DNA of 64,000 bases from CF-118 sp035934385 (lineage in GTDB: Bacteria > Chloroflexota > Dormibacteria > Dormibacterales > Dormibacteraceae). The notes under the pieces were generated by a model. It was not told the DNA's origin and made no database searches. It was given only the letters and a program-made list of their open reading frames with translations. Positions 1 to 9,347 of the stretch are shown piece after piece (position 1 is the stretch's first letter; the number at the start of each line of letters is the position of its first letter). Location: contig DASYXY010000081.1 in assembly GCA_035934385.1 (NCBI GenBank), positions 62,001-126,000 of the forward strand. Direction: 5' to 3'. Made by a program: the position numbers and the translations under genes.

Positions 1-1
1 C

Positions 2-496
2 GGTCAGCGCCAGCGCATCGGTTTCGCCCAGGCACTCGCGTGCCGGCCGGAGCTCATCCTCGCCGACGAGCCGGTGTCGATGCTCGACGTCTCGGTGCGC
101 ATCGGTGTGCTCAACCTGATGGCCGACCTGCGCCGCACCGAAGGCATCTCGTTCCTCTACATCACGCACGACATCGCCGGAGCGAGGTACGTCGCCGACC
201 GCATCATCGTCATGTACGCAGGGCGCATCGCCGAGAGCGGCCCTGTGGAGGACGTGCTGGCCAACCCCAAGCATCCGTACACGCAGCTGCTGCTCTCTGC
301 TGTGCCCGACCCTCGCGCCCCTATCTCCCTGCCTGCGACCTCGGAGGTGGCCGAGCCCCCGCGCGTGATCGATCCTGGCGAAGGCTGCCGTTTCCGCTAC
401 CGCTGTCCGTACGCGATCGAGCGATGCTCGAACGAGACCCCGCTGCTGCGGCCGCTGCGCCCGGCGCACGATGCCGCGTGCCACGTGGCGACCTAG
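2..496 (+). CDS. Oligopeptide/dipeptide ABC transporter ATP-binding protein (5'-truncated)
   Basis: C-terminal part of an ABC ATPase that powers import of peptides or similar solutes at the membrane; the gene begins before the window. The visible part opens inside the signature motif (GQRQRIGFAQALACRP), followed by Walker B (ELILADEPVSMLDVS) and the H-loop (FLYITHDIAGARYVAD). The C-terminal extension, with HPYTQLLLSAVPDP and a Cys-containing tail (CRFRYRCPYAIERC), is typical of the OppD/OppF/DppD/DppF group. The stop at 494-496 is 13 bp from the convergent kinase gene. Substrate is not predictable from this fragment. Confidence 0.93.
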   Translation, partial: GQRQRIGFAQALACRPELILADEPVSMLDVSVRIGVLNLMADLRRTEGISFLYITHDIAGARYVADRIIVMYAGRIAESGPVEDVLANPKHPYTQLLLSAVPDPRAPISLPATSEVAEPPRVIDPGEGCRFRYRCPYAIERCSNETPLLRPLRPAHDAACHVAT

Positions 497-509
497 ACCA
501 GAGACCTCT

Positions 510-2702
510 CTACAGGTGTGTCGCCCGGTGCGGCGACTGCGCGAGCGGAATCGTGAAGGCGAACTCGGACCCCTTGCCGACGGTGCTCTCCACCCCGATC
601 CGGCCGCCGTGCATCTCCACGATCTGCCGGGTGATGGCGAGCCCCAGCCCGGTGCCGATGATCTTGCCCGCGTGCTTGTCCTCGAATCGCTCGTAGCGGC
701 CGAAGAGCCGGCTGATGAACTCGGTCGGAATCCCGCGCCCGTGGTCGAGCACGCTGACCATGGCCTGCGCGCCTTCAAGCCGGGTGGTCACGCGGATCTC
801 GCCACCGTTGGGCGAGTACTTGACCGCGTTGCTCAGCAGGTTGGTGACGACTTCGATGAGGCGGTCGGGGTCTCCTGACACATACGGCAGCGCTTCATCG
901 AGCTCAGTCTTGATCGTGTGATTGCCGGTCGACATGCGCGCGCGTTCGACCGCACCGCGCACCAGGGCATTCAGGTCGAGCGGCCGCAGCTCGAGCCTGA
1001 TCTTGCCCGCCTCCATGCGGTCGAGGTCGAGCATCTCGGTGATCATGCGATTCAGGCGTTGCGCGTCGTTGTTGATGTCAGCGGCGACCGAGTGCACCTC
1101 AGACGCTGCCATCTCGTCGTCACGCAGCAACTCGCTGAAACCCTGGATGCCGACAAGCGCCGTGCGGAACTCGTGGCTGACCATCGATACGAACTCGCTC
1201 TTCAGCCGGTTCAGCTTTTCGAGCTGCGCAAGGTTCGCGAGCTGCGTCTCCTCTGCCTCGTGTCGAGCGGTGACGTCGTCGAACATCGCCAGGTAGAACT
1301 CGATGCGCCCGCTGACGGAGCGCACAGCCGTGACGCTCCAGTCGAGCCAGAAGCGGCTTCCGTCGGCGCGCCTGGCGAAACTGACGGCGTCGACAGTGTC
1401 TGAATCGAGCCCGTCGGAGGCGGCCAGCGTGTCGAAGACTCGGGCCACCTCATCAGGTTCGATGAAGTCTGAGAGCGCCGAGCCCACCACGGTTCGCTCG
1501 GTCGCATTCAACTGCACAGCGAGCCGCGGGTTCGAGTTGGTGATGCGGCGATCCAACCCGATGCGCGCCACACCCTGCGGCGCGTGGTCGATGACCTGGT
1601 TGAGCATCGTCGTCCGCTCCTGCAGCCTTGCTTCGGCGCGCCGGCTCTCGGCGAGCAGCGCCAGCGAGTCCTTGTAGGACAGCGCCTGGCTGGCCATGAG
1701 CACGGCCACCAGGCCCGCGCCTGGGAAAGCGAGGAAGGTGTCGAGGCTGCTGTCCGTCGCCACCAGCACCACCGTGGTCACGACCACGGCCACGAGGCCG
1801 GCCCACGGCAGCATCGCCCTCGAGAGCGAGATCGCATCCTCGGCCGCGACGCCATCCGTCGATCGCTGCGGCCACAGAGGCGCTAGCGCGACCAGCGAGT
1901 AGCCGTAGATCCAGCCGGCGCTCCACAGGTAGCTCGACGTGAGGAAGCTGCCGCTGGCGGTCAGGAACGCGAAAGCGCTGTCCGACACCGCATTGGCGGC
2001 CAGGCCGACCACCAGGAAAGCGAGCCGGCCGCGCTGGGTCGCCGGTGACCGGCGGTAGGCGACGAAGAGGACGGTCAGGATGACGATGTCGCCGATCGGA
2101 TAGGCGAGGCCTATCCACTGCGCGAGCAGCGAGCTCTGTGACTGGTGGTAGATCTGGCCGAGTCCCAGCGCCCAGCTGACAAACAGCAGGGACAGCGCAA
2201 CGAGCGCGCCGTCCAACACCGCGCGGGCGCGAGTCGTGCCGCGTTCGGGAGCGGTCGGAAACGCGAGCACGCCGGCGATCGCGAACGGGACCGCGCTCAG
2301 GAATCCAACGTCGGCGGCCGACGGAAACGGAACCGCCACGCCGGCGACGACGGTGTAGTAGGACCAGACCACCTCGCCGAGGCCCCAGCTCACGGCCGAT
2401 GCGCCGAGCAAACCCCAGGCCCAGCGCAGGCGCCCGGCCGCACGCCAGGCGGCGATCGCGCAGCTGGCGCCTGCGGCCAGAGCGGGGGCCGCCTGGCCGA
2501 TGTCGCTCACCGCCGTGGTGATGGTGTCGCCGCCGATCTTGAAGCCGAGCCAGATCGTGATCCCCACCGCGAGCGCGCCGGCAATAGAGCCGGCAACGAC
2601 TAAGGGGCGCCAGCTCGAAGCCGAGCTCCGACCGGAAACGGTGCTCAACCTGACCGCACGCTGGCGGGCGGCAAGAAGCACGTCGGCGTCGAGCAGCGAC
2701 AC
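510..2702 (-). CDS. Membrane-bound PAS sensor histidine kinase
   Basis: A 730-residue kinase. Roughly residues 30-340 hold about nine or ten hydrophobic membrane segments, an intramembrane sensor-like region. A PAS domain follows (about 365-480), then HisKA with the phospho-accepting His near residue 510 (SMVSHEFRTALVGIQGFSEL) and a C-terminal HATPase (N-box NLLSNAVKYSPNGG, G-boxes DHGRGIP and GTGLGLAI). It starts at a GTG. It is divergent from the HD-GYP regulator at 2890, separated by 187 bp, so the two may form a pair. The signal is unknown. Confidence 0.93.
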   Translation of the reverse strand: MSLLDADVLLAARQRAVRLSTVSGRSSASSWRPLVVAGSIAGALAVGITIWLGFKIGGDTITTAVSDIGQAAPALAAGASCAIAAWRAAGRLRWAWGLLGASAVSWGLGEVVWSYYTVVAGVAVPFPSAADVGFLSAVPFAIAGVLAFPTAPERGTTRARAVLDGALVALSLLFVSWALGLGQIYHQSQSSLLAQWIGLAYPIGDIVILTVLFVAYRRSPATQRGRLAFLVVGLAANAVSDSAFAFLTASGSFLTSSYLWSAGWIYGYSLVALAPLWPQRSTDGVAAEDAISLSRAMLPWAGLVAVVVTTVVLVATDSSLDTFLAFPGAGLVAVLMASQALSYKDSLALLAESRRAEARLQERTTMLNQVIDHAPQGVARIGLDRRITNSNPRLAVQLNATERTVVGSALSDFIEPDEVARVFDTLAASDGLDSDTVDAVSFARRADGSRFWLDWSVTAVRSVSGRIEFYLAMFDDVTARHEAEETQLANLAQLEKLNRLKSEFVSMVSHEFRTALVGIQGFSELLRDDEMAASEVHSVAADINNDAQRLNRMITEMLDLDRMEAGKIRLELRPLDLNALVRGAVERARMSTGNHTIKTELDEALPYVSGDPDRLIEVVTNLLSNAVKYSPNGGEIRVTTRLEGAQAMVSVLDHGRGIPTEFISRLFGRYERFEDKHAGKIIGTGLGLAITRQIVEMHGGRIGVESTVGKGSEFAFTIPLAQSPHRATHL

Positions 2703-2889
2703 GGCGCTTGAGATTCGCGGAGGCCGGTTGCTTGCCGGCGTCGCCGCGCCTTCGAATCGGGGTCACGGCGACGGTTTGTCGCCCGCGGCTCAAGTGCGAA
2801 CAGGTCGATGGGCGGCCGACACCGGCATGACGTGGGAATGACGGTGCCCCGACAGCGGAGTGAAAAACCGCACTGCTGGAATTGCCGCG

Positions 2890-3900
2890 ATGGCTCGCGT
2901 GCTCGCCGTCGACGACCAGGAGCTGAACCTCGAGCTGCTGGGCGCCTACCTGACTGGCACCGAGTGCGAGCTCGTGCTGGCGCACAACGGCTTCGAGGCG
3001 CTCGACGCGATCGCCGCGGGCCGCCCCGACCTGGTCCTGCTCGATGTCGTGATGCCCGGCATCGATGGATTCGAGGTTTGCAGGCGCATCAAGTCCGACC
3101 CGTCGAACCGCCTGCTGCCGGTGGTGCTGGTGACCTCGCTCAACACAGTGGACGACCGCGTCCGCGCGCTGCAGGTAGGAGCCGACGACTTTCTAGCCAA
3201 GCCGATCGATCGCAACGAGCTCATGGCGCGGGTGGTGACGCTGATCAAGACGAAGGAGGTCTACGACAAGCTCGACGACGCGGAGCACGTGATGGCGGCG
3301 TTCGCCAAGATCGGCGAGGCCAAAGACGGCGGAACGGAGGCTCATGTGGAGCGGGTGGCTCGAGGAGCACGGGCGCTGGGCGAGGCTGCGAGGCTCAGCG
3401 GCCCGGCCCTCGACGCGATCTATTTCGGCGGCATCGTGCACGACATCGGCAAGATCGGCGTGGCCGACGCGGTGCTGCTCAAGCCGGGACCGCTCGACGG
3501 ACGCGAGGCCGGCCTGATGCGCCGGCACGTGGCGATCGGCGTCGAGATCGCTCGCGAGCTGAGATCAGCGTGCAACGTCGTGCCGATCATCAAGCACCAC
3601 CACGAACGCTTCGATGGAACCGGTTATCCCGACGGTCTCGCCGGAGCGGAGATTCCGCAGGCCGCGATGATCGTTGCGATCTGCGACGCATACGACGCGA
3701 TGACCAGCGACCGGCCGTATCGACACGCGATGTCATCGGCGGAAGCGATTGCCGAGCTGCGGCGGGGGGCGGGCACGCAGTGGGACCCGGATCTGGTCGG
3801 TCTCTTCCTGTCGCGCGTGCTGAACGAGCCGGCCGAAGCGGAGCTCAGCCGGTTGAGCCTCGCCGCTCCAGCAGGTAGCCATATCCGGGATGGGCGGTGA
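2890..3900 (+). CDS. Response regulator with HD-GYP c-di-GMP phosphodiesterase domain
   Basis: Two-domain cytoplasmic regulator. The N-terminal receiver (about 1-120) has the acidic pair VDDQE, the phospho-acceptor Asp in LVLLDVVMPGIDG, and Lys in FLAKPID. The HD-GYP domain has HDIGKIG and HHERFDGTGYPDG, so the metal and GYP residues are intact and cyclic-di-GMP hydrolysis is expected. I chose ATG 2890 because the receiver fold begins directly at ARVLAVDDQE; a GTG at 2860 would add ten residues but has its GGA adjacent to the start. The 3' end overlaps the convergent regulator at 3845 by 56 bp. Confidence 0.93.
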   Translation: MARVLAVDDQELNLELLGAYLTGTECELVLAHNGFEALDAIAAGRPDLVLLDVVMPGIDGFEVCRRIKSDPSNRLLPVVLVTSLNTVDDRVRALQVGADDFLAKPIDRNELMARVVTLIKTKEVYDKLDDAEHVMAAFAKIGEAKDGGTEAHVERVARGARALGEAARLSGPALDAIYFGGIVHDIGKIGVADAVLLKPGPLDGREAGLMRRHVAIGVEIARELRSACNVVPIIKHHHERFDGTGYPDGLAGAEIPQAAMIVAICDAYDAMTSDRPYRHAMSSAEAIAELRRGAGTQWDPDLVGLFLSRVLNEPAEAELSRLSLAAPAGSHIRDGR

Positions 3901-4579
3901 TGTGACCGCCCGTGTCCGGGTACTCCCCGAGCTTCAACCGGAGCCGCCTGACCAGGAGGTCGACGCGCTCAGTGCCGATGTCGGCGTCGATGCCGTAGAC
4001 CTCGCTGAGGATCTGGTCGCGCGAGACCGCAACGCCGGCGTTGCGGGCGAGGTACTCGAACAGCCTGTACTCGAGTGGTCCGAGCCTGGCGGGCCGCCCG
4101 CTCACGCTGACCCGCCGAGCGAGGGTGTCGATCTCCACTTCGCCGAATCGAAGCGTCCGCTCCGGCGCGTCCGCGCTCGGCGCGGCGAAATTGTCACGCA
4201 GACGGGCGGTCTTCCGCAGCTGCGCCTCCAGCCGCGCGACGAGCTCGCCCTCCCGCACAGGCTTGGCGACATAGTCGTCGGCGCCGGCGTCGAGCCCGCG
4301 CGCCATGCTCGTCTCGTCGTTGCGACCGCTGACAAAGATGACCGTCAGCTCCGGGTCCTGCGCACGCAGCTCGCGGCACAACTCGGTGCCCGGCGCGTCG
4401 GGCAGCACCCAGTCGAGCAGAACAGCCACGGGCCGGTGACGCTGGTAGGCGGCGCGCGCCTCGGCGGCGCTGCCGGCGGCGACGCCGGTGAAGCCCTCGC
4501 GCTCCACGATGGCGGACATCAGCTCGGCCAGCTCGGGCGAGTCCTCGACGATGAGGACGACGCCGCGCTCAGCGACCAC
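3845..4579 (-). CDS. OmpR/PhoB-family response regulator
   Basis: Receiver domain (LIVEDSPELAEL; Asp in AVLLDWVLPDAPG; Lys in DYVAKPVREGEL) plus a C-terminal winged-helix DNA-binding domain (LGPLEYRLFEYLARNAG, LLVRRLRLKLGEYP). I chose GTG 4579 because a clear GAGGG Shine-Dalgarno lies 8 nt upstream. This start overlaps the tetR stop (4569-4571), suggesting translational coupling. An ATG at 4624 is in frame but would lie deeper inside tetR. No kinase is adjacent on the same strand; the large kinase at 5275 is a candidate partner by proximity only. Confidence 0.9.
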   Translation of the reverse strand: MVAERGVVLIVEDSPELAELMSAIVEREGFTGVAAGSAAEARAAYQRHRPVAVLLDWVLPDAPGTELCRELRAQDPELTVIFVSGRNDETSMARGLDAGADDYVAKPVREGELVARLEAQLRKTARLRDNFAAPSADAPERTLRFGEVEIDTLARRVSVSGRPARLGPLEYRLFEYLARNAGVAVSRDQILSEVYGIDADIGTERVDLLVRRLRLKLGEYPDTGGHITAHPGYGYLLERRGSTG

Positions 4580-5216
4580 GAGCTGACCCTCTGGTTCGCG
4601 ATCGATTCGCCCGAGGTGTGGCACCGGCGGCCGCGAACCCGGCCAGGGCCTGGTCGACGATCGCCTCGGCGTCGGAGCGGGAAGGGATCGGCGAGGAGAA
4701 CAGGAGCGGCATGACGATGGTGCCCACGAGCATGTCGATCATGCGATCGGGGTCGGTGCCTGGCCGGAGCTCGCCGGCAGCGATCGCCTGCTGAACCCGC
4801 CGCCGGAGAGGACGGCGATAGTCGAAGAAGCTGGCCCCGACCTGCGCGGCAAAACCTGGCTCTGTGAGCACTGGAACGTAGAGGTAGTGGAACAAGTGGC
4901 CGCCGAACATCTTGATGCGCTGGCGCATGAACGAAACAAGGTCGCGACGGATCGAGCCGGTGTCGGGAATGGGCTCCGGCTCGGACTCGCGCCGAACCAC
5001 GTCGATCGCGACGTCCACCTTCGATTTCCACCGCCGGTAGATCGCAGGCGTGCCGACGCCGGCGCGCCGGGCGATCTCGGCGAGGCTCGCGTTGTGGTAG
5101 CCGCGCTCGAGGAACACCTCCAACGCGGCATCCAGCAGGGCGCTATCTACCTCTGGATTGCGCGGACGGCCTGCTTTAGCGTGAAACTTCTTCGCGCTGA
5201 TCATCTTCGATGACAT
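4569..5216 (-). CDS. TetR-family transcriptional regulator
   Basis: A 215-residue repressor-type protein. The N-terminal helix-turn-helix (about residues 20-65) shows LLDAALEVFLERGYHNASLA and EIARRAGVGTPAIYRRWKSK, typical of TetR. The C-terminal ligand-binding part resembles the AcrR/TetR_C helical bundle and gives no ligand hint. It is divergent from the multi-sensor kinase at 5275. The 58-bp gap contains a dyad overlapping a good -10 element, so self- or neighbour regulation is likely. It is coupled to the downstream OmpR-type regulator. Confidence 0.92.
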   Translation of the reverse strand: MSSKMISAKKFHAKAGRPRNPEVDSALLDAALEVFLERGYHNASLAEIARRAGVGTPAIYRRWKSKVDVAIDVVRRESEPEPIPDTGSIRRDLVSFMRQRIKMFGGHLFHYLYVPVLTEPGFAAQVGASFFDYRRPLRRRVQQAIAAGELRPGTDPDRMIDMLVGTIVMPLLFSSPIPSRSDAEAIVDQALAGFAAAGATPRANRSRTRGSARGR

Positions 5217-5244
5217 TGCAATATGGTGCGATACGTAATATAAT
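5216..5244 (+). promoter_or_regulatory. Sigma-70-type promoter for the multi-sensor kinase
   Basis: TTGCAA (5216-5221), a 17-bp spacer and a perfect TATAAT (5239-5244) lie 31 nt upstream of the GTG at 5275. A GGAG Shine-Dalgarno is at 5266-5269. The -35 box overlaps the tetR start codon, so the two divergent genes share control DNA. Confidence 0.65.
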
Positions 5245-5248
5245 ACGT
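5233..5248. promoter_or_regulatory. Candidate TetR operator (inverted repeat)
   Basis: Inverted repeat ACGTA-atataa-TACGT, 16 bp in total, covers the -10 hexamer of the kinase promoter. TetR-family repressors usually bind such dyads beside their own gene; a protein here would block the rightward promoter. The arms are perfect but short. Confidence 0.5.
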
Positions 5249-5274
5249 CCGGGGACGGCGGGGTAGGAGCCAGG

Positions 5275-8200
5275 GTGGGAAAACGGACGATCGGGCCTGA
5301 ACTTCATCCCGCAGCGATGGCGGCACTTCACGATGTAGCCGTTGCCGCCGGTGGGGTCAGCGACCCGGACCGGCTGGCCAACCTGGTCGTGGAACGAGCC
5401 CGCCAGGTTGCGGGTGGCGAGGGCGCGGTCCTGCGCTGGTACGAGCCGGCCACGAACTCGTTCCTGCTGCTTGCCTCAGTGGGGACCGGCGGGGACATGG
5501 AGGCGCTGATAGCGGCCAACGCGCCGACTGCCATCAGCGGCGCCTTCAAGAGCGGGCATCCGGTGGTCATGAACGACTACAAGACGTCCGGCAGGACCAC
5601 AACGTGGGGGCGCACTCACAACATCTCGGCGCAGGTGGCCGTCCCGCTGCTTGTCGACGGCCGGCCTGTGGGCACCCTGGCGGTGCTCAGCTACGCCGAC
5701 CACCAGTACGACACCGCGGACGCGCTGTTCCTGTCGCTGCTGGCCGCGATCATCGCGCCCGCGCTCGAGAGCGCGCGGCTCGCATCGGAGGTCAAGCGTC
5801 AGGCCCGCAGCGTCGCCCAGATCTACGAGGCGCTGCCCGTGATGGTCGTCGTCTACGGGCGCGACGGCAAGGCCATCCAGCACAACAGCGCGGCCGAGAC
5901 GGCGCTGGGTCGCGAACGACTCGTCGGCGTGCGCGAGCGCGCAATCCCGCTGGTGCGGGAGGACGGAACCCCGATCCCCGCCGACGAGCGCCCGTTTGCG
6001 CGCGCGCTGGCGACCAAGGCCCCGGTGCGGGGCACGATCGTCGGCTACGGCGGCCCCGCATTCCGCTGGGCGTACGTCGACGCAGTGCCTGTCTTCGACG
6101 AAAACGGTGAGGTCGAGGTGGTCGTGACGAGCTCGATCGACATCACACGCCTGAAAGCCGCCGAAGACAAGCAGCGCCACGACGCCGAGCGGCTGCACGC
6201 GCTCATCGAGCTGCAGACGCAGCTCGGTGCGCTCGACTTCGACGCGAGCCAGGCCATCCGGCTTGTCGCTGAACGTGCGCTGGACCTGACAGGCGGACCG
6301 GGAGCGGCGGTGCAGATGATCGAAGGCGACGAGGTGGTGATCGCCGCATGCGCCGGGTTCGGCGCCGAGCTGGAGGGCAAACGCCTACCACGGAAGGGGA
6401 ATCCCGTTAACGGATGCGCCGAGGAGGGCGTATCGCAGTGGACGGCCGACACTCTGGTCGATGACCGATGCGGCAAGGAGATATTTGAGACCGCCGGTAT
6501 TCGCTCTCTGTTGATGGCGCCCATCCGTCACGAGGGCACGGTCATTGGCGGCCTGCAGCTCCAATCGCCGCGTCGCGGCGATTTTCCTGAGGGCACTCCT
6601 GCCACGCTCGAGCTGCTGGCCGGGTTCGCGGGCGAGGCGATAGGACGGGCGCGCGCGGCGGAGGCGTTACGCGAAAGCGAGCAGCTCTTCAGTGGCGCCT
6701 TTCTAGCCTCCGGGGTCGCCATGGCGATGACCGACATGAGGGGCGTCGTCGAGCGCGTGAACCCGGCCTATACCGAGCTGTTCGGTTACTCGCAGGAAGA
6801 GGCCGTCGGCCTGGACGGGCGCTCGCTCGTCGTCGCCGACGATCTCGGCGCAACCGTAAGCGCGCTGTCTCGTCTTCCCACCGCTGAGGACTCCACGGTG
6901 ATCAGCGCGAAGCTCCGTGTCATCCACAAAGATGGTCACCACATCTGGGCCCGCGTCACCACCTCGCTGATCCGCAAGGAGGGGGTGCCGCCGTACATCC
7001 TGACCCACGTGGTCGACCTCACGGAGGAGCGCAAGGCGGAGGCGATCCTGCGTTCGGAACAGCAGCGGCTGGGGGAGATCATCGAGGCCCAGCGCGACAT
7101 CGCGGCGGCTGAACACGACCTGCAGGGCATGCTCAGCGCGCTGGCGGAGCGAGTCGTTCGCCTTGTGGGCGATTGCGGCGTGGCCGTGATGCTGCCGGAA
7201 GGCGACGAGCTGGCCGTGACCGCGATCGCCGGCATGAACGAGCTCGAGGTCGGGTTTCGGCTGCCGATCAACGCAAGCCTGGCGGGTGCTTGCTTTCGCA
7301 GCGGGAACACCCAGCGGTCCGCCGATGTCCAGAAAGATCCGCGGGCACATCGCAAGACCGCGCGTGAGTTCAGGTTCGGGGCTGCGATTGCGACGCCGCT
7401 CGTCAATAACGGTGAGGTCATCGGCGTGGTGCAGCTCATGTCCAGACGGCCGAACGCATTTGACGAAACAGACGCGCGGACGCTGGAAATGGTTGCGGCG
7501 TTTACTGCGGCCGCGCTGGAACGGGCCCGCACGACTCGACGCATCAAGGCGAGTGAGCAGCGCACCCGGGCAGTGATGGAGTCCGCCCCCGACCCGATCG
7601 TCGTCTTCGACGTCGACGGCAACATCGTGGACTTCAACCCCGCGGCCGAGCGCGCCTTCCTGCGCCCGCGGGCCGAGGCTGTCGGACGCTCGGCCATGAT
7701 CCTGCTGGCGTCCAAGCATCTCGAGGCCTTCAAGCGCTGGAATCGCGCCGGCCTCGAGGCCAACAGCGCCGAGTACGCGGGCAAGATGTTCGAGGCGACC
7801 GGCCTGCGCTCCGACGGCACCGAGTTCCCGATCGAGATCGCGGTCACCGACTTGCCTGAGGAAGCGCGCCTGGTCGCGTGTTTCATACGCGACCTGACGA
7901 TGCGCGATCGCCTCAAGGAAAGCCGCGAGCGGCTCGAGGCGGTCGTGTCCAGCGCGCATGTGATCCTTCTCGCCGCCGACACCAGGGGCGTGATCACGCT
8001 CGCGCAGGGAAGCGGGCTCGCCGTCCTGGACGTCACGCCGGAGGCGATGATCGGACGCGACATGGCCGAGGTCCTCCAGGGCCGGCCGGAAGCGGTCGAG
8101 TTCCTCGCGCGCGCCATCGCCGGCGAGCCTGTGACGGGGCTGATCCACCTGACCGACCCCGACCGATACCTCGAGGGAGTCCTGAGCCCGATCCGCAACT

Positions 8201-9318
8201 CCGAGGGAGCCGTCGCCGGCGTCTCGGTGATCCTGACCGACGTCACCGACCGCCTGCTGCAGGCGGAGCGGCAGGCGTCGCTGCTGGCGGCGTTGAGTGA
8301 CGTCGGCGAGGGGCTGGTCACGACGCAGGACGGGCGGTACGTCAGCTCGAACGAGGCGTACCTCGAGATGACCGGCTACACGGAGGCGGAGCTGCGGGCC
8401 CTGCCCACTCTGTACGACCTGGTGCCGGCGGACGAGCGGGAGGAGTTTCAGCGAACGCTCGCCGCCCGCTACAGGTCGGGGGACCCCGTGATCCACGTCG
8501 ACTCGGCGCTGGTGAGGAAGGATGGCCGCAGGCGGGACATCGAGGCGTCGATCATCCGCGTGACCGAGGATGGGGTCGCCCGCCTCGTCACGATCGTGCG
8601 TGATGTCACCGACCAGCGCCGCGCCGAGGAGGCCCAGCGCGACAGTGAGGCCAAGTCGCGCCTCATGGCGATGATGAACCACGAAGTGCGGACACCTCTC
8701 AACTCCATTCTCGGTTTCGCGCAGCTGCTCACCGATCCACGCGTGGGCGAGCTGACCGAGAAGCAGCGCCGGTACGTCGGCAACATCAAGGCCGCGGGCG
8801 ACCACCTGCTGCAGCTCGCCAACGACTCACTTGACATGGCGAAGCTCGATGCCGGGCGTGCCGGAATGGTGCTCACGATCGTGGCCGTGGACAGCGTCGT
8901 GCCGCAGGCGGTCGAGCAAGTGCGGCCGATGGCGAGCGCACAGAGCCTGACGCTGAACACCGAGCTGCCCGCGGGCATCAACGCTCGGGCTGACGCTCGC
9001 CACCTCACCCAGGTGCTGCTCAACCTGCTGTCCAACGCCATCCGGCACACGCACGCCGGCACGATCACAGTGTCGGCGCGCAAGGACGGTGACTCGGTGG
9101 CGATCGCCGTCGCCGACACGGGCGACGGAATCTCACGGGAGGACCTCGCGAAGATCTTCGAAGAGTTCTTCCAGGGCGGCAACCACGCGCCCGGCGGGAT
9201 AGGCCTGGGTCTCTCGATCAGCCGTCGCCTTGTGCACCTGATGGGCGGGTCGATCTCGGTCGAGAGCGAGCTCGGAAAAGGAAGCACCTTCACGGTCCGT
9301 CTGCCGGCCTCCAGGTAA
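5275..9318 (+). CDS. Multi-sensor GAF/PAS histidine kinase
   Basis: A soluble 1347-residue kinase with no membrane segment. Apparent order: GAF (about 15-170), PAS (175-290), GAF (310-455), PAS (465-590), GAF (610-750), three PAS domains (760-875, 880-985, 990-1110), HisKA with the phospho-His near residue 1136 (MMNHEVRTPLNSILGFAQLL), and HATPase (NLLSNAIRHTHAG, ADTGDGIS, GIGLGLSI). No receiver domain is attached. The multiple GAF/PAS modules suggest integration of small-ligand, light or redox cues. GTG start with GGAG 5 nt upstream; a TATAAT promoter precedes it. The partner may be the OmpR-type regulator at 3845. Confidence 0.93.
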   Translation: MGKRTIGPELHPAAMAALHDVAVAAGGVSDPDRLANLVVERARQVAGGEGAVLRWYEPATNSFLLLASVGTGGDMEALIAANAPTAISGAFKSGHPVVMNDYKTSGRTTTWGRTHNISAQVAVPLLVDGRPVGTLAVLSYADHQYDTADALFLSLLAAIIAPALESARLASEVKRQARSVAQIYEALPVMVVVYGRDGKAIQHNSAAETALGRERLVGVRERAIPLVREDGTPIPADERPFARALATKAPVRGTIVGYGGPAFRWAYVDAVPVFDENGEVEVVVTSSIDITRLKAAEDKQRHDAERLHALIELQTQLGALDFDASQAIRLVAERALDLTGGPGAAVQMIEGDEVVIAACAGFGAELEGKRLPRKGNPVNGCAEEGVSQWTADTLVDDRCGKEIFETAGIRSLLMAPIRHEGTVIGGLQLQSPRRGDFPEGTPATLELLAGFAGEAIGRARAAEALRESEQLFSGAFLASGVAMAMTDMRGVVERVNPAYTELFGYSQEEAVGLDGRSLVVADDLGATVSALSRLPTAEDSTVISAKLRVIHKDGHHIWARVTTSLIRKEGVPPYILTHVVDLTEERKAEAILRSEQQRLGEIIEAQRDIAAAEHDLQGMLSALAERVVRLVGDCGVAVMLPEGDELAVTAIAGMNELEVGFRLPINASLAGACFRSGNTQRSADVQKDPRAHRKTAREFRFGAAIATPLVNNGEVIGVVQLMSRRPNAFDETDARTLEMVAAFTAAALERARTTRRIKASEQRTRAVMESAPDPIVVFDVDGNIVDFNPAAERAFLRPRAEAVGRSAMILLASKHLEAFKRWNRAGLEANSAEYAGKMFEATGLRSDGTEFPIEIAVTDLPEEARLVACFIRDLTMRDRLKESRERLEAVVSSAHVILLAADTRGVITLAQGSGLAVLDVTPEAMIGRDMAEVLQGRPEAVEFLARAIAGEPVTGLIHLTDPDRYLEGVLSPIRNSEGAVAGVSVILTDVTDRLLQAERQASLLAALSDVGEGLVTTQDGRYVSSNEAYLEMTGYTEAELRALPTLYDLVPADEREEFQRTLAARYRSGDPVIHVDSALVRKDGRRRDIEASIIRVTEDGVARLVTIVRDVTDQRRAEEAQRDSEAKSRLMAMMNHEVRTPLNSILGFAQLLTDPRVGELTEKQRRYVGNIKAAGDHLLQLANDSLDMAKLDAGRAGMVLTIVAVDSVVPQAVEQVRPMASAQSLTLNTELPAGINARADARHLTQVLLNLLSNAIRHTHAGTITVSARKDGDSVAIAVADTGDGISREDLAKIFEEFFQGGNHAPGGIGLGLSISRRLVHLMGGSISVESELGKGSTFTVRLPASR

Positions 9319-9347
9319 CGGTTCCCGGCGATTTACCATCACGCCCG

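Noticed and set aside
6703..8805. A 700-codon open frame antisense to the multi-sensor kinase
   Set aside because: High-GC shadow: Arg/His/Val/Asp-rich composition with no domain, while the forward frame has clear GAF, PAS and kinase motifs.
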